From [Actinomadura] parvosata subsp. kistnae (GTDB lineage: Bacteria > Actinomycetota > Actinomycetes > Streptosporangiales > Streptosporangiaceae): a DNA stretch of 64,000 bases. The stretch is taken from contig NZ_OOHJ01000015.1 of NCBI RefSeq assembly GCF_900323885.1, forward strand, positions 558,001 to 622,000. Reading direction: 5' to 3'. Positions within the stretch are counted from its first letter, which is position 1, and every line of letters begins with the position of its first letter. The notes beneath the pieces are model-generated. The model did no database searches and had not been told where the DNA came from. It saw only the letters and a list, made by a program, of their open reading frames with translations. Positions 17,828 to 25,588 of the stretch are shown piece by piece. Both the position numbers and the translations under genes were made by a program.

Positions 17828-18652
17828 TCACCCCTTTACGGCTCCGGCGGTCAGCCCCTCCACGATGAAGCGGCGGACGGCGGCGAACAGGACCAGCGTG
17901 GGCACGACCGAGACGACCGTGGCCGCCGCCATCGAGCCCCAGTCGATGTCGTACTGGGTGATGAAGGAGTTCATGGCGACCGGGATCGTCTTGGCGTCCT
18001 CGCTGTCGATGAACGTGATCGCCAGGAACAGCTCGTTCCAGCACTGCACGAACGCGAAGATGAACGTGGCCGCGATCCCCGGCAGCATGACCGGGATCAC
18101 CACCCGCACCATCGCCACCAACCGCGAGGCCCCGTCCACCTGCGCGGCCTCCTCCAGCGCCACCGGCACCCGCTCGTAGAAGCCGCGCATAATGATCGTC
18201 GAGAACGGCACCAGCATCGCCACGTACACCAGCATCAGCCCCGCCAGCCGGTTGAGCAGGTCGAGGTCGGACATCAGCAGGTAGAGCGGGCCGAGCGCGA
18301 TGAACAGCGGGATCATCTGCGTGACGAGGAAGGCCAGCATCAGCGCGCCCCTGCCGGGGAAGGCGAAGCGGGCCAGCGTGTAGCCGCCCAGCACGCCCAC
18401 GACCGTCACCACGGCCGCCGCCACCAGCGAGACCACGAGCGAGTTCAGCAGGTACGCGCCGAAGTCGGCGAACGCGAACAGCTCGGCGTAGTGCTCGAAG
18501 GTGACGTTCGCCGGCCAGTAACGCAGCGGCACCGAGAAGATCTCGGGCTTCGGCTTGAGCGAGGTGACGACGATCCAGTAGAGGGGGAACAACGTGATCA
18601 GCAGCCAGGCGGCCAGCACGACGGCCTTGGCGGCCAGGGCGAGGCGCCTCAT
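17828..18652 (-). CDS. ABC sugar transporter permease, MalG type (second importer)
   Basis: The 274-residue membrane protein has six helices and an EAA loop, EEAAQVDGASRLVAMVRVVI, near residue 172. It is the last subunit of the second ABC importer and overlaps the stop of the MalF-type gene by ATGA. No ATPase is encoded nearby, so a shared ATPase is inferred. Between its stop and the DUF485 start (17663-17827) I see no convincing gene, only an 18-codon frame at 17766-17822 preceded by AAAGGG. Confidence 0.92.
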   Translation of the reverse strand: MRRLALAAKAVVLAAWLLITLFPLYWIVVTSLKPKPEIFSVPLRYWPANVTFEHYAELFAFADFGAYLLNSLVVSLVAAAVVTVVGVLGGYTLARFAFPGRGALMLAFLVTQMIPLFIALGPLYLLMSDLDLLNRLAGLMLVYVAMLVPFSTIIMRGFYERVPVALEEAAQVDGASRLVAMVRVVIPVMLPGIAATFIFAFVQCWNELFLAITFIDSEDAKTIPVAMNSFITQYDIDWGSMAAATVVSVVPTLVLFAAVRRFIVEGLTAGAVKG

Positions 18653-19532
18653 CGGGCCTTCTCGAATCTCGTCGCGTTCAGGTAGAAGATGCTGAAGGCC
18701 AGCAGCAGGGCCAGTACGAGCAGGCCGACCGCGCCCGCCCGGCCGTAGTCGCCGCCGATCACCTGCTGGATGAGGAAGGTCGTGACGATGTCGGTGCTGC
18801 CCGCCGGGCCGCCGCCGGTCATCGCGTAGATGAGGTCGGGGAAGTTCAGGATCCAGATGATCCGCAGCAGCACGATCAGGGCCAGCGTGGGGCGGATGTG
18901 CGGCAGCGTCACGTGCCAGAACTGCCGTGCCCGCGAGGCGCCGTCCACGGCCGCCGCCTCGTACAGCTCCCTGGGCACCGACTGCAGCGCGGCCATGATC
19001 ATGATGGCGAAGAACGTGACGCCGTACCAGATGTTGGCCACGATGACGGAGGTCATCGCCCAGCCGGACGAGGCGAGGAAGCCGATGCGCCCGTCGATCA
19101 GGCCCGCCTTCAGCAGCAGGTCGTTGACCACCCCGAACTGGCCGTTGAACATCCACCGCCACAGCAGCCCGATCAGGAACCCCGACATGGCCCACGGGAA
19201 GAACACCCACGCCTGGTAGAGGCCCCTGCCCGGAAGTGCCGGCGCAGCAGCAGCGCCAGCCCGAAGCCGAGGAAGAACTGGAAGAACAGCGAGACGGCCA
19301 CCCACGTGCCGGTGTTGCGCAGCGCCGTCCAGAAGCGGTCCTCGGCCAGCACGGCGCGGAAGTTCTCAAGGCCGACGAACGGGGTGGAGGTCACGTCGAA
19401 CAGGTTGTAGCGCTGGAAGGCGATCACCGCGCCGCGGATCATCGGGTAGTACGTGAACAGCGCCACGAACACGACGCCGGGCAGCAGGCACAGCGCGATG
19501 AAGCGGGCCCGGCGGACGGTGAACGTCCTCAC
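18649..19532 (-). pseudogene. ABC sugar transporter permease, MalF type, frameshifted as read
   Basis: Translation starts at GTG 19532, overlapping the stop of the binding protein, with RARFIALCLLPGVVFVALF as the first helix. After LLLRRHF near residue 102 the frame is lost at about 19224-19230. There the minus strand reads CTTCCGGGCAGG where CTTCCGGGGCAGG would continue into RGLYQAWVFFPWAMSG. The second frame then contains the rest of the permease, with ELYEAAAVDGASRARQFWHV as EAA loop. Restoring one G gives a normal 294-residue MalF-type subunit. The importer cannot work without it, so either the importer is dead or the base is an assembly loss; all neighbouring subunits are intact. Confidence 0.85.
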
Positions 19533-20788
19533 GAGACCTTCTTGGCCTGGTCGGTCCAGAACGCGTCCCACGACCTGAGCACCTCGGCCGTGCTCTTCTT
19601 GCCGGTGATCAGGGCCTGGACGTCCCGGTCGGAGTCCACCAGGAACTGGCTCCAGCCCGGATAGTCCACCGGCCTGATCGTGATCACCTGCTTGGGGTCC
19701 TGCTGGGCCTGGAGGTAGGCCTTCCACGCGCCCTGGGAGAACTGCGGGTCGCTCTGGGCCTGACGGGAGATCGGGATGAGCGAGTTGCCCTTGGCGAAGG
19801 CGATGCTCTGCTTGGCCTCCGACAGGAACTGCACCAGCGCCACCGCCTCCTTGGGGTGCTCGCTGAAGGAGGTCACGCCCCAGCCGGCGTAGCCGACGGG
19901 CTGGTAGGCGTAGCCCGTGGGGCCCTTGGGGATCGGGGCGGTGGCCCAGGCCGTCACGCCGCTCTCCTCGACCGTCTTGATCACCTCGGGGTCCTGGATG
20001 AGCATGCCGGTGACGCCCGAGGTGAAGCCCTGCACCATCTCCGGATAGCCCCAGGACACCGAGTCGGGGGGCGACGCCTCCTTGAAGATCTTGACGAAGA
20101 GGTCGAGGGCCTGCGCCGCCTCGGGAGTCGAGAAGATCGTGCGCTTGTCCTTCAGGAAGAAGGACTTCTCCGGATTCAACGCGTCGCCGTTGTACGCGCT
20201 GATCATCATCACCGCGTAGTCCGCGCCGCCCTTGCCGCCCCGGAAGGAGTAGCCGTACCGGTCGCCGGTGGTCATCTTCTTGCCGGCCTCGTACAGCTCC
20301 TGCCAGGTGGCCGGCGGCGTCGTCATGCCGAAGTCCGTACGGTAGAACAGCGTGCGCTGGTAGAACCCGTACGGGATCAGGTACGCCTTGCCCCCGACCT
20401 CCACCGCCTTCTTGCGCGCCAGGTCGGTCAGGTCCGCCCAGCCGGCCCAGCCCGTGGTGGGCAGCTCGGCCAGCCAGCCGTTGTTGGAGAAGGACTTGGC
20501 CGTGTGGTCGCGCACCTCCAGCACGTCCAGGCCCTTCTTCGTCTGCAGGATCTGGGTGATCTTCTGGTCGGCGCTGTCGAGCGGCGGGGAGACGAGCTCG
20601 ACGGTGACGCCCGGATGGGCCCGCTCGAAGTCCTTGAGGAGCGACCTGATGAGTTTCGTCCGCTCGGGGCCGGTCAGGCTCTCGATCATCCTCAGCCGGA
20701 TCTCCCCGGCGGACGGCTCGCCGGATCCGCATCCTGCGAGCACCAGCGTGACGGTGACGGCCGCGGCCGCCAGGACGGGCTTTCTCAT
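19529..20788 (-). CDS. ABC sugar-binding lipoprotein (second importer)
   Basis: The 419-residue protein begins MRKPVLAAAAVTVTLVLAGC, a lipoprotein signal with the lipid Cys at residue 20. The mature part is a family 1 solute-binding domain (ERAHPGVTVELV, WQELYEAGKKM). The start at 20788 is supported by GGGAGG seven bases upstream. It is the first gene of the second importer operon and has a palindromic operator 23 bases upstream of its ATG. The ligand is probably an oligosaccharide, since no enzyme gene in the operon narrows it. Confidence 0.9.
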   Translation of the reverse strand: MRKPVLAAAAVTVTLVLAGCGSGEPSAGEIRLRMIESLTGPERTKLIRSLLKDFERAHPGVTVELVSPPLDSADQKITQILQTKKGLDVLEVRDHTAKSFSNNGWLAELPTTGWAGWADLTDLARKKAVEVGGKAYLIPYGFYQRTLFYRTDFGMTTPPATWQELYEAGKKMTTGDRYGYSFRGGKGGADYAVMMISAYNGDALNPEKSFFLKDKRTIFSTPEAAQALDLFVKIFKEASPPDSVSWGYPEMVQGFTSGVTGMLIQDPEVIKTVEESGVTAWATAPIPKGPTGYAYQPVGYAGWGVTSFSEHPKEAVALVQFLSEAKQSIAFAKGNSLIPISRQAQSDPQFSQGAWKAYLQAQQDPKQVITIRPVDYPGWSQFLVDSDRDVQALITGKKSTAEVLRSWDAFWTDQAKKVS

Positions 20789-20810
20789 GACGAGCCTCCC
20801 GCGGGGGTCA

Positions 20811-20822
20811 GACAGCGCTGTC
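20811..20822. promoter_or_regulatory. LacI-type palindromic operator of the second importer
   Basis: GACAGCGCTGTC is a perfect 12-bp palindrome with the central CG dinucleotide typical of LacI operators. It lies between the PLP gene stop and the binding-protein start. A close copy, GATAGCGCTGTC, occurs at 21577-21588 inside the PLP gene. The LacI gene at 21999 is the nearest candidate regulator. On the minus strand TAACGT just upstream could be a -10. Confidence 0.6.
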
Positions 20823-20829
20823 AATCACG

Positions 20830-21987
20830 TTAGGCCGCCATTCCCTCCAGGGCCAGACCGAGATCCTTGATCAATGTCTCCGCGGGCTCCAGGCCGACCG
20901 ACAGCCGGACGAGGCCGACCGGGATCCCCATGGTGGCCCGCACGCTCTCCTCGGTGGACAGCGCCGGCGCGTTCACCAGGCTCTCGAACCCACCCCACGA
21001 CACCCCGATCCGGAAATGTCGCAATCTGGCGAGGAACGCCCCCACCTCCGGCCGCGACTCCGTGTCCAGCACCAGGCTGAACAGGCTGGAGAAGCCCGAC
21101 ATCTGCCGCGACGCGATCGCATGACCCGGATGCGACGGCAGGCCCGGATGGTTCACCGACCGCACCGCCGGATGGTCCTGCAAGAACGCCGCCACGGCCA
21201 GGCCGCGCTCCTGGTGCGCCGCCATCCGTACCGGCAGCGTGCGCAACCCCTTGATCACCTTGGCCGCGTCGTGCGGCGACATCGCGGCGCCGAAGAGCTG
21301 GTACTCGGTCAGCGCCAGCGGCCTGATCAGCCGCGCCGGCCCCGCCACCACGCCGCCCACCAGGTCGCTGTGCCCGCCGATGTACTTCGACAACGAGTGC
21401 ACCACCAGGTCCACCCCCATCGTCAGCGGCTTCTGGAACAGCGGGGTGGACCACGTGTTGTCCATCACCGTCACCAGCCCCCGCTCCCGTGCCCACCCCG
21501 TCACCTCCGCGATGTCCACCACCTGGTAGGCCATGTAGGAGGGCGACTCGAAGTACAGTAGGCGGGTGCTCGCCTTGATAGCGCTGTCACCTTCCGCGAG
21601 GTCCCTGACATGCGTGTGCGTGACCCCGAACTTCTCCAGGTAACGCAGGAACTGCGTGGTCGGCCCGTAGACCGCCCCGAGCACCAGCACGTGATCGCCC
21701 GCCGACACCAGGGAGGAGATCGTCGCCGAGATCGCGCCCATGCCCGACGCGAAACATTTGGCCCGCTCTCCCCGCTCCAGCGCCGCCAGCTTACGCTGGG
21801 CGAGATCGACCGTCGGGTTGGTCCCCCGCCAGTAGACGTAACGCTCGTCCTCGTTCCTGACGGCCTCGCCGAGCTCCTCCGCCGTCGCGAACGTGAACAC
21901 CGAGTTCTCGAACACCGGCGGGTTGACCGCACCCAGCGCCCAAGGCTCGTCCTCACCCAACCGGCCACAGATCCATTCATCATCCAT
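20830..21987 (-). CDS. PLP-dependent Cys/Met metabolism lyase (cystathionine beta-lyase-like)
   Basis: The 385-residue fold-type I enzyme has ASGMGAISATISSLV near residue 81, DNTWSTPLFQKPL near 166 and the PLP-lysine motif HSLSKYIGGHSD near 190. These place it in the Cys/Met-metabolism family (cystathionine gamma-synthase, beta-lyase, MetC-like). The precise reaction is not fixed by motifs. Its ATG is only 11 bp from the divergent lacI ATG, so the two promoters must overlap the opposite coding regions, and both mRNAs may be leaderless. Its link to the sugar importer genes is positional only. Confidence 0.85.
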   Translation of the reverse strand: MDDEWICGRLGEDEPWALGAVNPPVFENSVFTFATAEELGEAVRNEDERYVYWRGTNPTVDLAQRKLAALERGERAKCFASGMGAISATISSLVSAGDHVLVLGAVYGPTTQFLRYLEKFGVTHTHVRDLAEGDSAIKASTRLLYFESPSYMAYQVVDIAEVTGWARERGLVTVMDNTWSTPLFQKPLTMGVDLVVHSLSKYIGGHSDLVGGVVAGPARLIRPLALTEYQLFGAAMSPHDAAKVIKGLRTLPVRMAAHQERGLAVAAFLQDHPAVRSVNHPGLPSHPGHAIASRQMSGFSSLFSLVLDTESRPEVGAFLARLRHFRIGVSWGGFESLVNAPALSTEESVRATMGIPVGLVRLSVGLEPAETLIKDLGLALEGMAA

Positions 21988-21998
21988 GGGGGCAGACT

Positions 21999-22994
21999 AT
22001 GACAACCCGCAGGCCAACCATGGCGGACGTGGCCCGCCAGGCAGGGGTGAGCCTCAAGACGGTGTCCCGGGTCGTCAACCAGGAGCCCCACGTCAGGGCG
22101 TCGCTCCAGCGGCGGGTGCAGGCCGCCATCAGCGCCCTCGGCTACCGCCGCAACGAGGCCGCCGCCCGCCTCGCCAGAGGCGCCACCATGCTGACGCTCG
22201 GGCTCGTCATGGAGAACATCTCCAACGAGTTCTACTCCCGCCTGGCCGCCGCCGTCGAAGCCGCCGCCGCCGACCACGAGGCCCTCGTCGTGTTCGGCTC
22301 GTACGAGGAGAGCGCCGACAAGGAACGCATGCTCATCGAGTCCATGTACACCCGCGGCGTCGACTCCCTGATCGTCGTCCCCTCCGCCGCCGACCACTCC
22401 TGGCTGGCCGAGCACGCCGGCCTCACCACCGTCTTCGTCGACCGGGTGCCCGCCGGCCTCGACGCCGCCGACGTGGTGCTGCTCGACGACGTGTGGGGCG
22501 GCCGCATCGCCACCGAGCACCTGCTCGCCCGCGGCCACCGCCGCATCGCGCTCATCTCCGACGACGACGGCATCAGCTCCGTCCGCGACCGCGCCACCGG
22601 CTACCGCACCGCCCTGACCGCCGCCGGCCTGCCCGCCGACGAGGAGCTGGTCGTCCGCGAGCTGTACGACCCCGCCCGCGTCTCCGGCGAGGTCACCCGG
22701 CTCCTCGACCTGCCCTCCCCGCCCACCGCCTTCTTCGCCACCAACAACCGCGCCGCCATCGGCATCCTCCAGGCCCTGCGCGAACGCCCCGAACGGCCCG
22801 CCTACGTCGGGTTCGACGACTTCGCGCTGGCCGAGGTGTTCAACCCCGGCGTCACCGTCGTCCGCTACGACACCGCCCGCCTGGCCCGCGCCGCCGTGGA
22901 CCTCCTCCTCAACCCGTCACCGGCGGCCCGCCGCATCAAGGTGCCGGTGGAGCTCGTCCCCCGCGGCTCCGGCGAACTCCCCCCGCCCTCCTGA
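21999..22994 (+). CDS. LacI family transcriptional regulator
   Basis: The 331-residue protein starts with the LacI headpiece PTMADVARQAGVSLKTVSRVV. The hinge follows near residue 50, then a periplasmic-binding-like effector domain ending in YVGFDDFALAEVF and the usual C-terminal strand. The effector is presumably a sugar. The likely targets are the palindrome at 20811-20822 and its near copy at 21577-21588. An alternative start at 22020 would shorten it by seven residues. Confidence 0.9.
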   Translation: MTTRRPTMADVARQAGVSLKTVSRVVNQEPHVRASLQRRVQAAISALGYRRNEAAARLARGATMLTLGLVMENISNEFYSRLAAAVEAAAADHEALVVFGSYEESADKERMLIESMYTRGVDSLIVVPSAADHSWLAEHAGLTTVFVDRVPAGLDAADVVLLDDVWGGRIATEHLLARGHRRIALISDDDGISSVRDRATGYRTALTAAGLPADEELVVRELYDPARVSGEVTRLLDLPSPPTAFFATNNRAAIGILQALRERPERPAYVGFDDFALAEVFNPGVTVVRYDTARLARAAVDLLLNPSPAARRIKVPVELVPRGSGELPPPS

Positions 22995-23093
22995 TCCGGG
23001 CCCCAAGATGTGGTCACATCTCCCCCTTCCGCGGCTGAGGCCCGCACCGGGCGGGTAACCACCCCGCTGTACGACGCGCAGCGGGGGTGGACC

Positions 23094-23876
23094 ATGTCCG
23101 AGGACGGCACCGGGGCTTCGACCGAGGCCATCGACCCGGACGTCTACCTCGACGTGCCCGTGGTCCTGGTCGACGAGATCACCCTCGACGTGCAGGACCT
23201 GCGGGCCAAGGTGTCCCTCCAGGCCGAGGTGCTCGACCTGCTGCGGCTCAGCGTCGGCGCCGACGTCTTCCTCGGCTCCGTCAACCTCACCATCAAGGGC
23301 GTCGAGGCGCAGGCGCTGCTGAAGGTGCGGCTGGACAACGTGGCCCGCATCATCGACCGCGTCCTGCAGACCGTCGACGCCAACCCGCAGATCCTGGAGA
23401 ACCTCACCCGGGGCCTGGGCACCGCCGTCCGCGACCTCGGCACCGGCGCCGGCGGCGCCCTCCGCGACGTCGGCACGGGCGCCGCCTACGCCGTCCGCGA
23501 CGTCGGCGCGGGAGCCGGCAGCGCGGTCCGAGACGTGGGGGCGGGCGCGGGCGGCGCGGTCCGCGACGTGGGGGCCGGAGCGGGCGGCGCGGTCCGAGAC
23601 GTGGGCGCCGGAGCGGGCGGCGCCGTCCGCGACGTAGGGGCCGAAGCGGGCGGCGCGGTCCGAGACGTGGGCGCCGGAGCCGGGGACGCGGTCGAGGAGG
23701 TCGCACCCGTGACCGGTGACGCGATCCAGGACACCACTAGCACCATCCGGGACGTCGGCGAAGGCGCCACCGAGAACGTCGGCCTTCCGCAGCAGGAGGA
23801 CCCGGACCCGGCAGCCGCCGACAAGCCGCACCACCACCACCGCTACCACTTCAAACGCCGCCACAACCGCAAGTGA
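23094..23876 (+). CDS. actinobacterial protein with 11-residue tandem repeats and a His-rich tail
   Basis: I do not recognise a named family. The 260-residue protein has an N-terminal domain of ~110 residues with alternating hydrophobic segments (VYLDVPVVLVDEITLDVQDL, LLKVRLDNVARIIDRVLQTV). Eight 11-residue repeats of the type AVRDVGAGAGG follow, then two decayed units, then a Pro/Asp linker and the tail HHHHRYHFKRRHNRK. There is no signal peptide or membrane helix. The repeats suggest a flexible or membrane-surface helix of the LEA/apolipoprotein kind, but this is inference. ATG 23094 follows a G-rich site. The next gene is translationally coupled through GTGA. Confidence 0.75.
   Translation: MSEDGTGASTEAIDPDVYLDVPVVLVDEITLDVQDLRAKVSLQAEVLDLLRLSVGADVFLGSVNLTIKGVEAQALLKVRLDNVARIIDRVLQTVDANPQILENLTRGLGTAVRDLGTGAGGALRDVGTGAAYAVRDVGAGAGSAVRDVGAGAGGAVRDVGAGAGGAVRDVGAGAGGAVRDVGAEAGGAVRDVGAGAGDAVEEVAPVTGDAIQDTTSTIRDVGEGATENVGLPQQEDPDPAAADKPHHHHRYHFKRRHNRK
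23424..23687 (+). repeat. 33-bp in-frame tandem repeat, eight units
   Basis: Eight consecutive 33-bp units encode 11-residue repeats with core A-V-R-D-V-G-A-G-A-G-G. Units 4-6 are identical at the protein level while synonymous bases differ (CGAGAC/CGCGAC, GGGGGC/GGCGCC). This shows selection on the peptide, or age, rather than a very recent DNA expansion. Confidence 0.9.
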
Positions 23877-24211
23877 GCACCATCACCATGCCGAAACCAG
23901 AGCACCCCACCACCCCGGACGTGGAGATCACCGCCTCCGCCAAGGCCAGGGAGCTCCGCTTCCACGCACCCCCGCAGGTGTCGGTGCACGCGACGGCGGA
24001 GCCGACCGGCGAGTGCGCGTGGGGCAGCGACCGCACGAACCTCCCCGACCAGGTCGAGCCGCACGTCACCTACCGCGACATCCACATCGACTTCCGCCTG
24101 GCCGCCAGGCTCACGGATCCCCATGCTCTCGCCGACTCCGAGCGACCCACGAACTTCGACCGGCTAGAGGACCCTGCCCCGTTCACCGATCCCAAGCCGC
24201 CGTCATCGTAG
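23873..24211 (+). CDS. small protein coupled to the repeat protein
   Basis: The 112-residue product has no recognised domain. It starts at GTG 23873, which overlaps the stop of the repeat-protein gene, or at ATG 23888. The composition is polar with many Pro, His, Asp and Glu and a central EPHVTYRDIHIDFRLAARLT segment that looks folded. There is no membrane helix. The coupling suggests a stoichiometric partner of the repeat protein. The 228 bases after it, up to the toxin stop, hold no gene that I can support. Confidence 0.6.
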   Translation: MSTITMPKPEHPTTPDVEITASAKARELRFHAPPQVSVHATAEPTGECAWGSDRTNLPDQVEPHVTYRDIHIDFRLAARLTDPHALADSERPTNFDRLEDPAPFTDPKPPSS

Positions 24212-24439
24212 CCAGCGCGTCCAGTTCGGTCGACGTCATGCCCGCCCGGCCCCGTATCACGCACGCACGCGCGGGCCTGCGTCACGAACGTCCGGCTCGA
24301 CCTCCCGCACGCCAGGCTCCACGTCATGCACGCGCGGGCCGGCGCTACATCCGGCCTAACAGTTGTCGAGCAGGACCCGACCCAACTCGTCGCGGAGTTC
24401 CAAGCTGGCCGTCACCCCGCCGCTCCACCCGCACGCCTG

Positions 24440-24816
24440 TCATCCCAGCAGACCGAGATACTGTGCGAGGCGCCCCTGGATCTGCGTGAGCAGGTCCTCG
24501 CCCAAAGTGCCGGTACGATCCTCCAGCGCGCCGTCTTCAGCAGCGGCTGGACCGCCGGGACCCTGATCCAGCACTTCTTGACGACGCCGCCCTGCCCCCT
24601 GCCCAGTTGCACGTCGAAGCGTGTGCGCCGCGAGGTGGATCCGGAGATGGGACAAGCGAGCACGAATGGCCATCCGGCATCAGCGTTGGAATCTCCGCCC
24701 GTGACGACCACCACGGGCCGACGCTCGTCATGGACGACCCGTTGCTCCTCCGGAATGAGGCGCACATCCTTGTCAGTGACAAGGTAAACGCCGCCGGCCA
24801 CGTAAGGGCCCGCCAC
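24440..24816 (-). CDS. MazF/PemK-like toxin, frameshifted near its end as read
   Basis: About 125 residues when repaired. GGVYLVTDKDVR at the start, RRPVVVVTGGDS, WPFVLACPISGST and the closing VPAVQPLLKT are PemK/MazF features. The fold is an endoribonuclease that cuts mRNA. The frame is lost around 24525-24536; one added base gives KT-[G]-ALEDRTGTLGEDLLTQIQ and the expected stop at 24440. Without it the reading continues to 24412 with an unrelated tail. The start GTG 24816 overlaps the TAG of the antitoxin (TAGTG) with GAGGAA just upstream, so translation is coupled. Confidence 0.7.
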
Positions 24817-25490
24817 TATTCCTCCAGCAGGTGCCGGGTCGCCTCGGCTCGGTGTTCGGTGAGCTGCCGGCTCTCCTCGACGAGCCCGTCGACGCTGCCG
24901 GGCTCATCCTCGGGCAGAGGATTGTGTCGGGCCCAGGCCCGCAGGCGATCCAGACCGGTGCCGAGGTCGGGGAGCGGTGGCCCGCCGCTCAGATCGAGCC
25001 GCGCGTCGGGCAGGCCGCGTGTGATCGCCTCCCGCATCGGCGCCGTCTGGAGCGCGAACTCGTGAAGCTGCCCGGCCGACCATCGCCCGTGTTCAGCGAG
25101 CACGGCGTCCACCACTTCGGAAAGGGCGGTGTCGATGACCATCTGCGGTGCGTCGATCAGATGGACGACACCTTCCGTGCACCCGGTGAACGGATCGGCG
25201 CGATCTTCGACCTGAATGACGCCGGCTTCACTCAAGCCATGCTCGACCTCCGCGAGGGCACGACTGCACGGCCCTTGGCGACTGGCGCGCCACTCGACTC
25301 CCGAGCCGCAGAGGATCCCCTCTTCGGCCGCACGCAGGTCGACGAGATAGAGCAGCCCGGCGAGCTTGGCGCGGCTGAGCCGCACACCAGCGGCGCGGGC
25401 CACCGCCAGCAGATAGGCGACGGCCGCTGCTGGACCTGCCAGAGGCGGAGACACCGGCACGAGGTCCAGTGTAGGGACCGCTCTCATCAT
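24816..25490 (-). CDS. Panacea (DUF4065)-like antitoxin
   Basis: This 224-residue protein contains AVAYLLAVARAAGVRLSRAK then LAGLLYLVDLRAAEEG near residue 45, and RASRQGPCSRALAEVEHGL. Later it has a GRWSAGQLHEFALQTAPM segment. This order (KL-x-LLY, the W/Y-x-x-GP-like turn, the closing helix) matches Panacea/SocA proteins, known as antitoxin domains pairing with many toxin types. It lies directly upstream of a MazF/PemK-like gene with coupled translation, as expected for a toxin-antitoxin operon. ATG 25490 has GGGAGG seven bases upstream. The family call rests on motif recognition and is moderately sure. Confidence 0.65.
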   Translation of the reverse strand: MMRAVPTLDLVPVSPPLAGPAAAVAYLLAVARAAGVRLSRAKLAGLLYLVDLRAAEEGILCGSGVEWRASRQGPCSRALAEVEHGLSEAGVIQVEDRADPFTGCTEGVVHLIDAPQMVIDTALSEVVDAVLAEHGRWSAGQLHEFALQTAPMREAITRGLPDARLDLSGGPPLPDLGTGLDRLRAWARHNPLPEDEPGSVDGLVEESRQLTEHRAEATRHLLEE

Positions 25491-25509
25491 GACCGCCTCC
25501 CATCAATCG

Positions 25510-25527
25510 AACGCGCGTTTCAATATA
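25510..25527 (-). promoter_or_regulatory. candidate promoter of the toxin-antitoxin operon
   Basis: This is one of the few AT-rich stretches in the window. On the minus strand TATATT (25522-25527) fits a -10 about 32 bases before the antitoxin ATG. The perfect palindrome AACGCGCGTT (25510-25519) sits over the expected transcription start and could be an autoregulatory site. No clear -35 was found. Confidence 0.45.
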
Positions 25528-25549
25528 CCATTACGTGGTCATGAAAATA

Positions 25550-25565
25550 CCGTCAGTGATGACGG
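25550..25565. terminator. small hairpin after the second symporter gene
   Basis: CCGTCA (25550-25555) and TGACGG (25560-25565) pair around GTGA, 24 bases past the symporter stop on the minus strand. The stem is short, so terminator function is uncertain. Confidence 0.35.
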
Positions 25566-25588
25566 TGCTGAAGAACCTTCGCTTGTGC

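Noticed and set aside
23840..23876. His-rich end of the repeat protein as an engineered tag
   Set aside because: The tail HHHHRYHFKRRHNRK is irregular and mixed with Arg/Lys. His-rich natural tails are common, and nothing else looks engineered.
24070..24439. Additional small genes between the coupled protein and the toxin
   Set aside because: The short frames on both strands lack ribosome sites and resemble shadow sequence.
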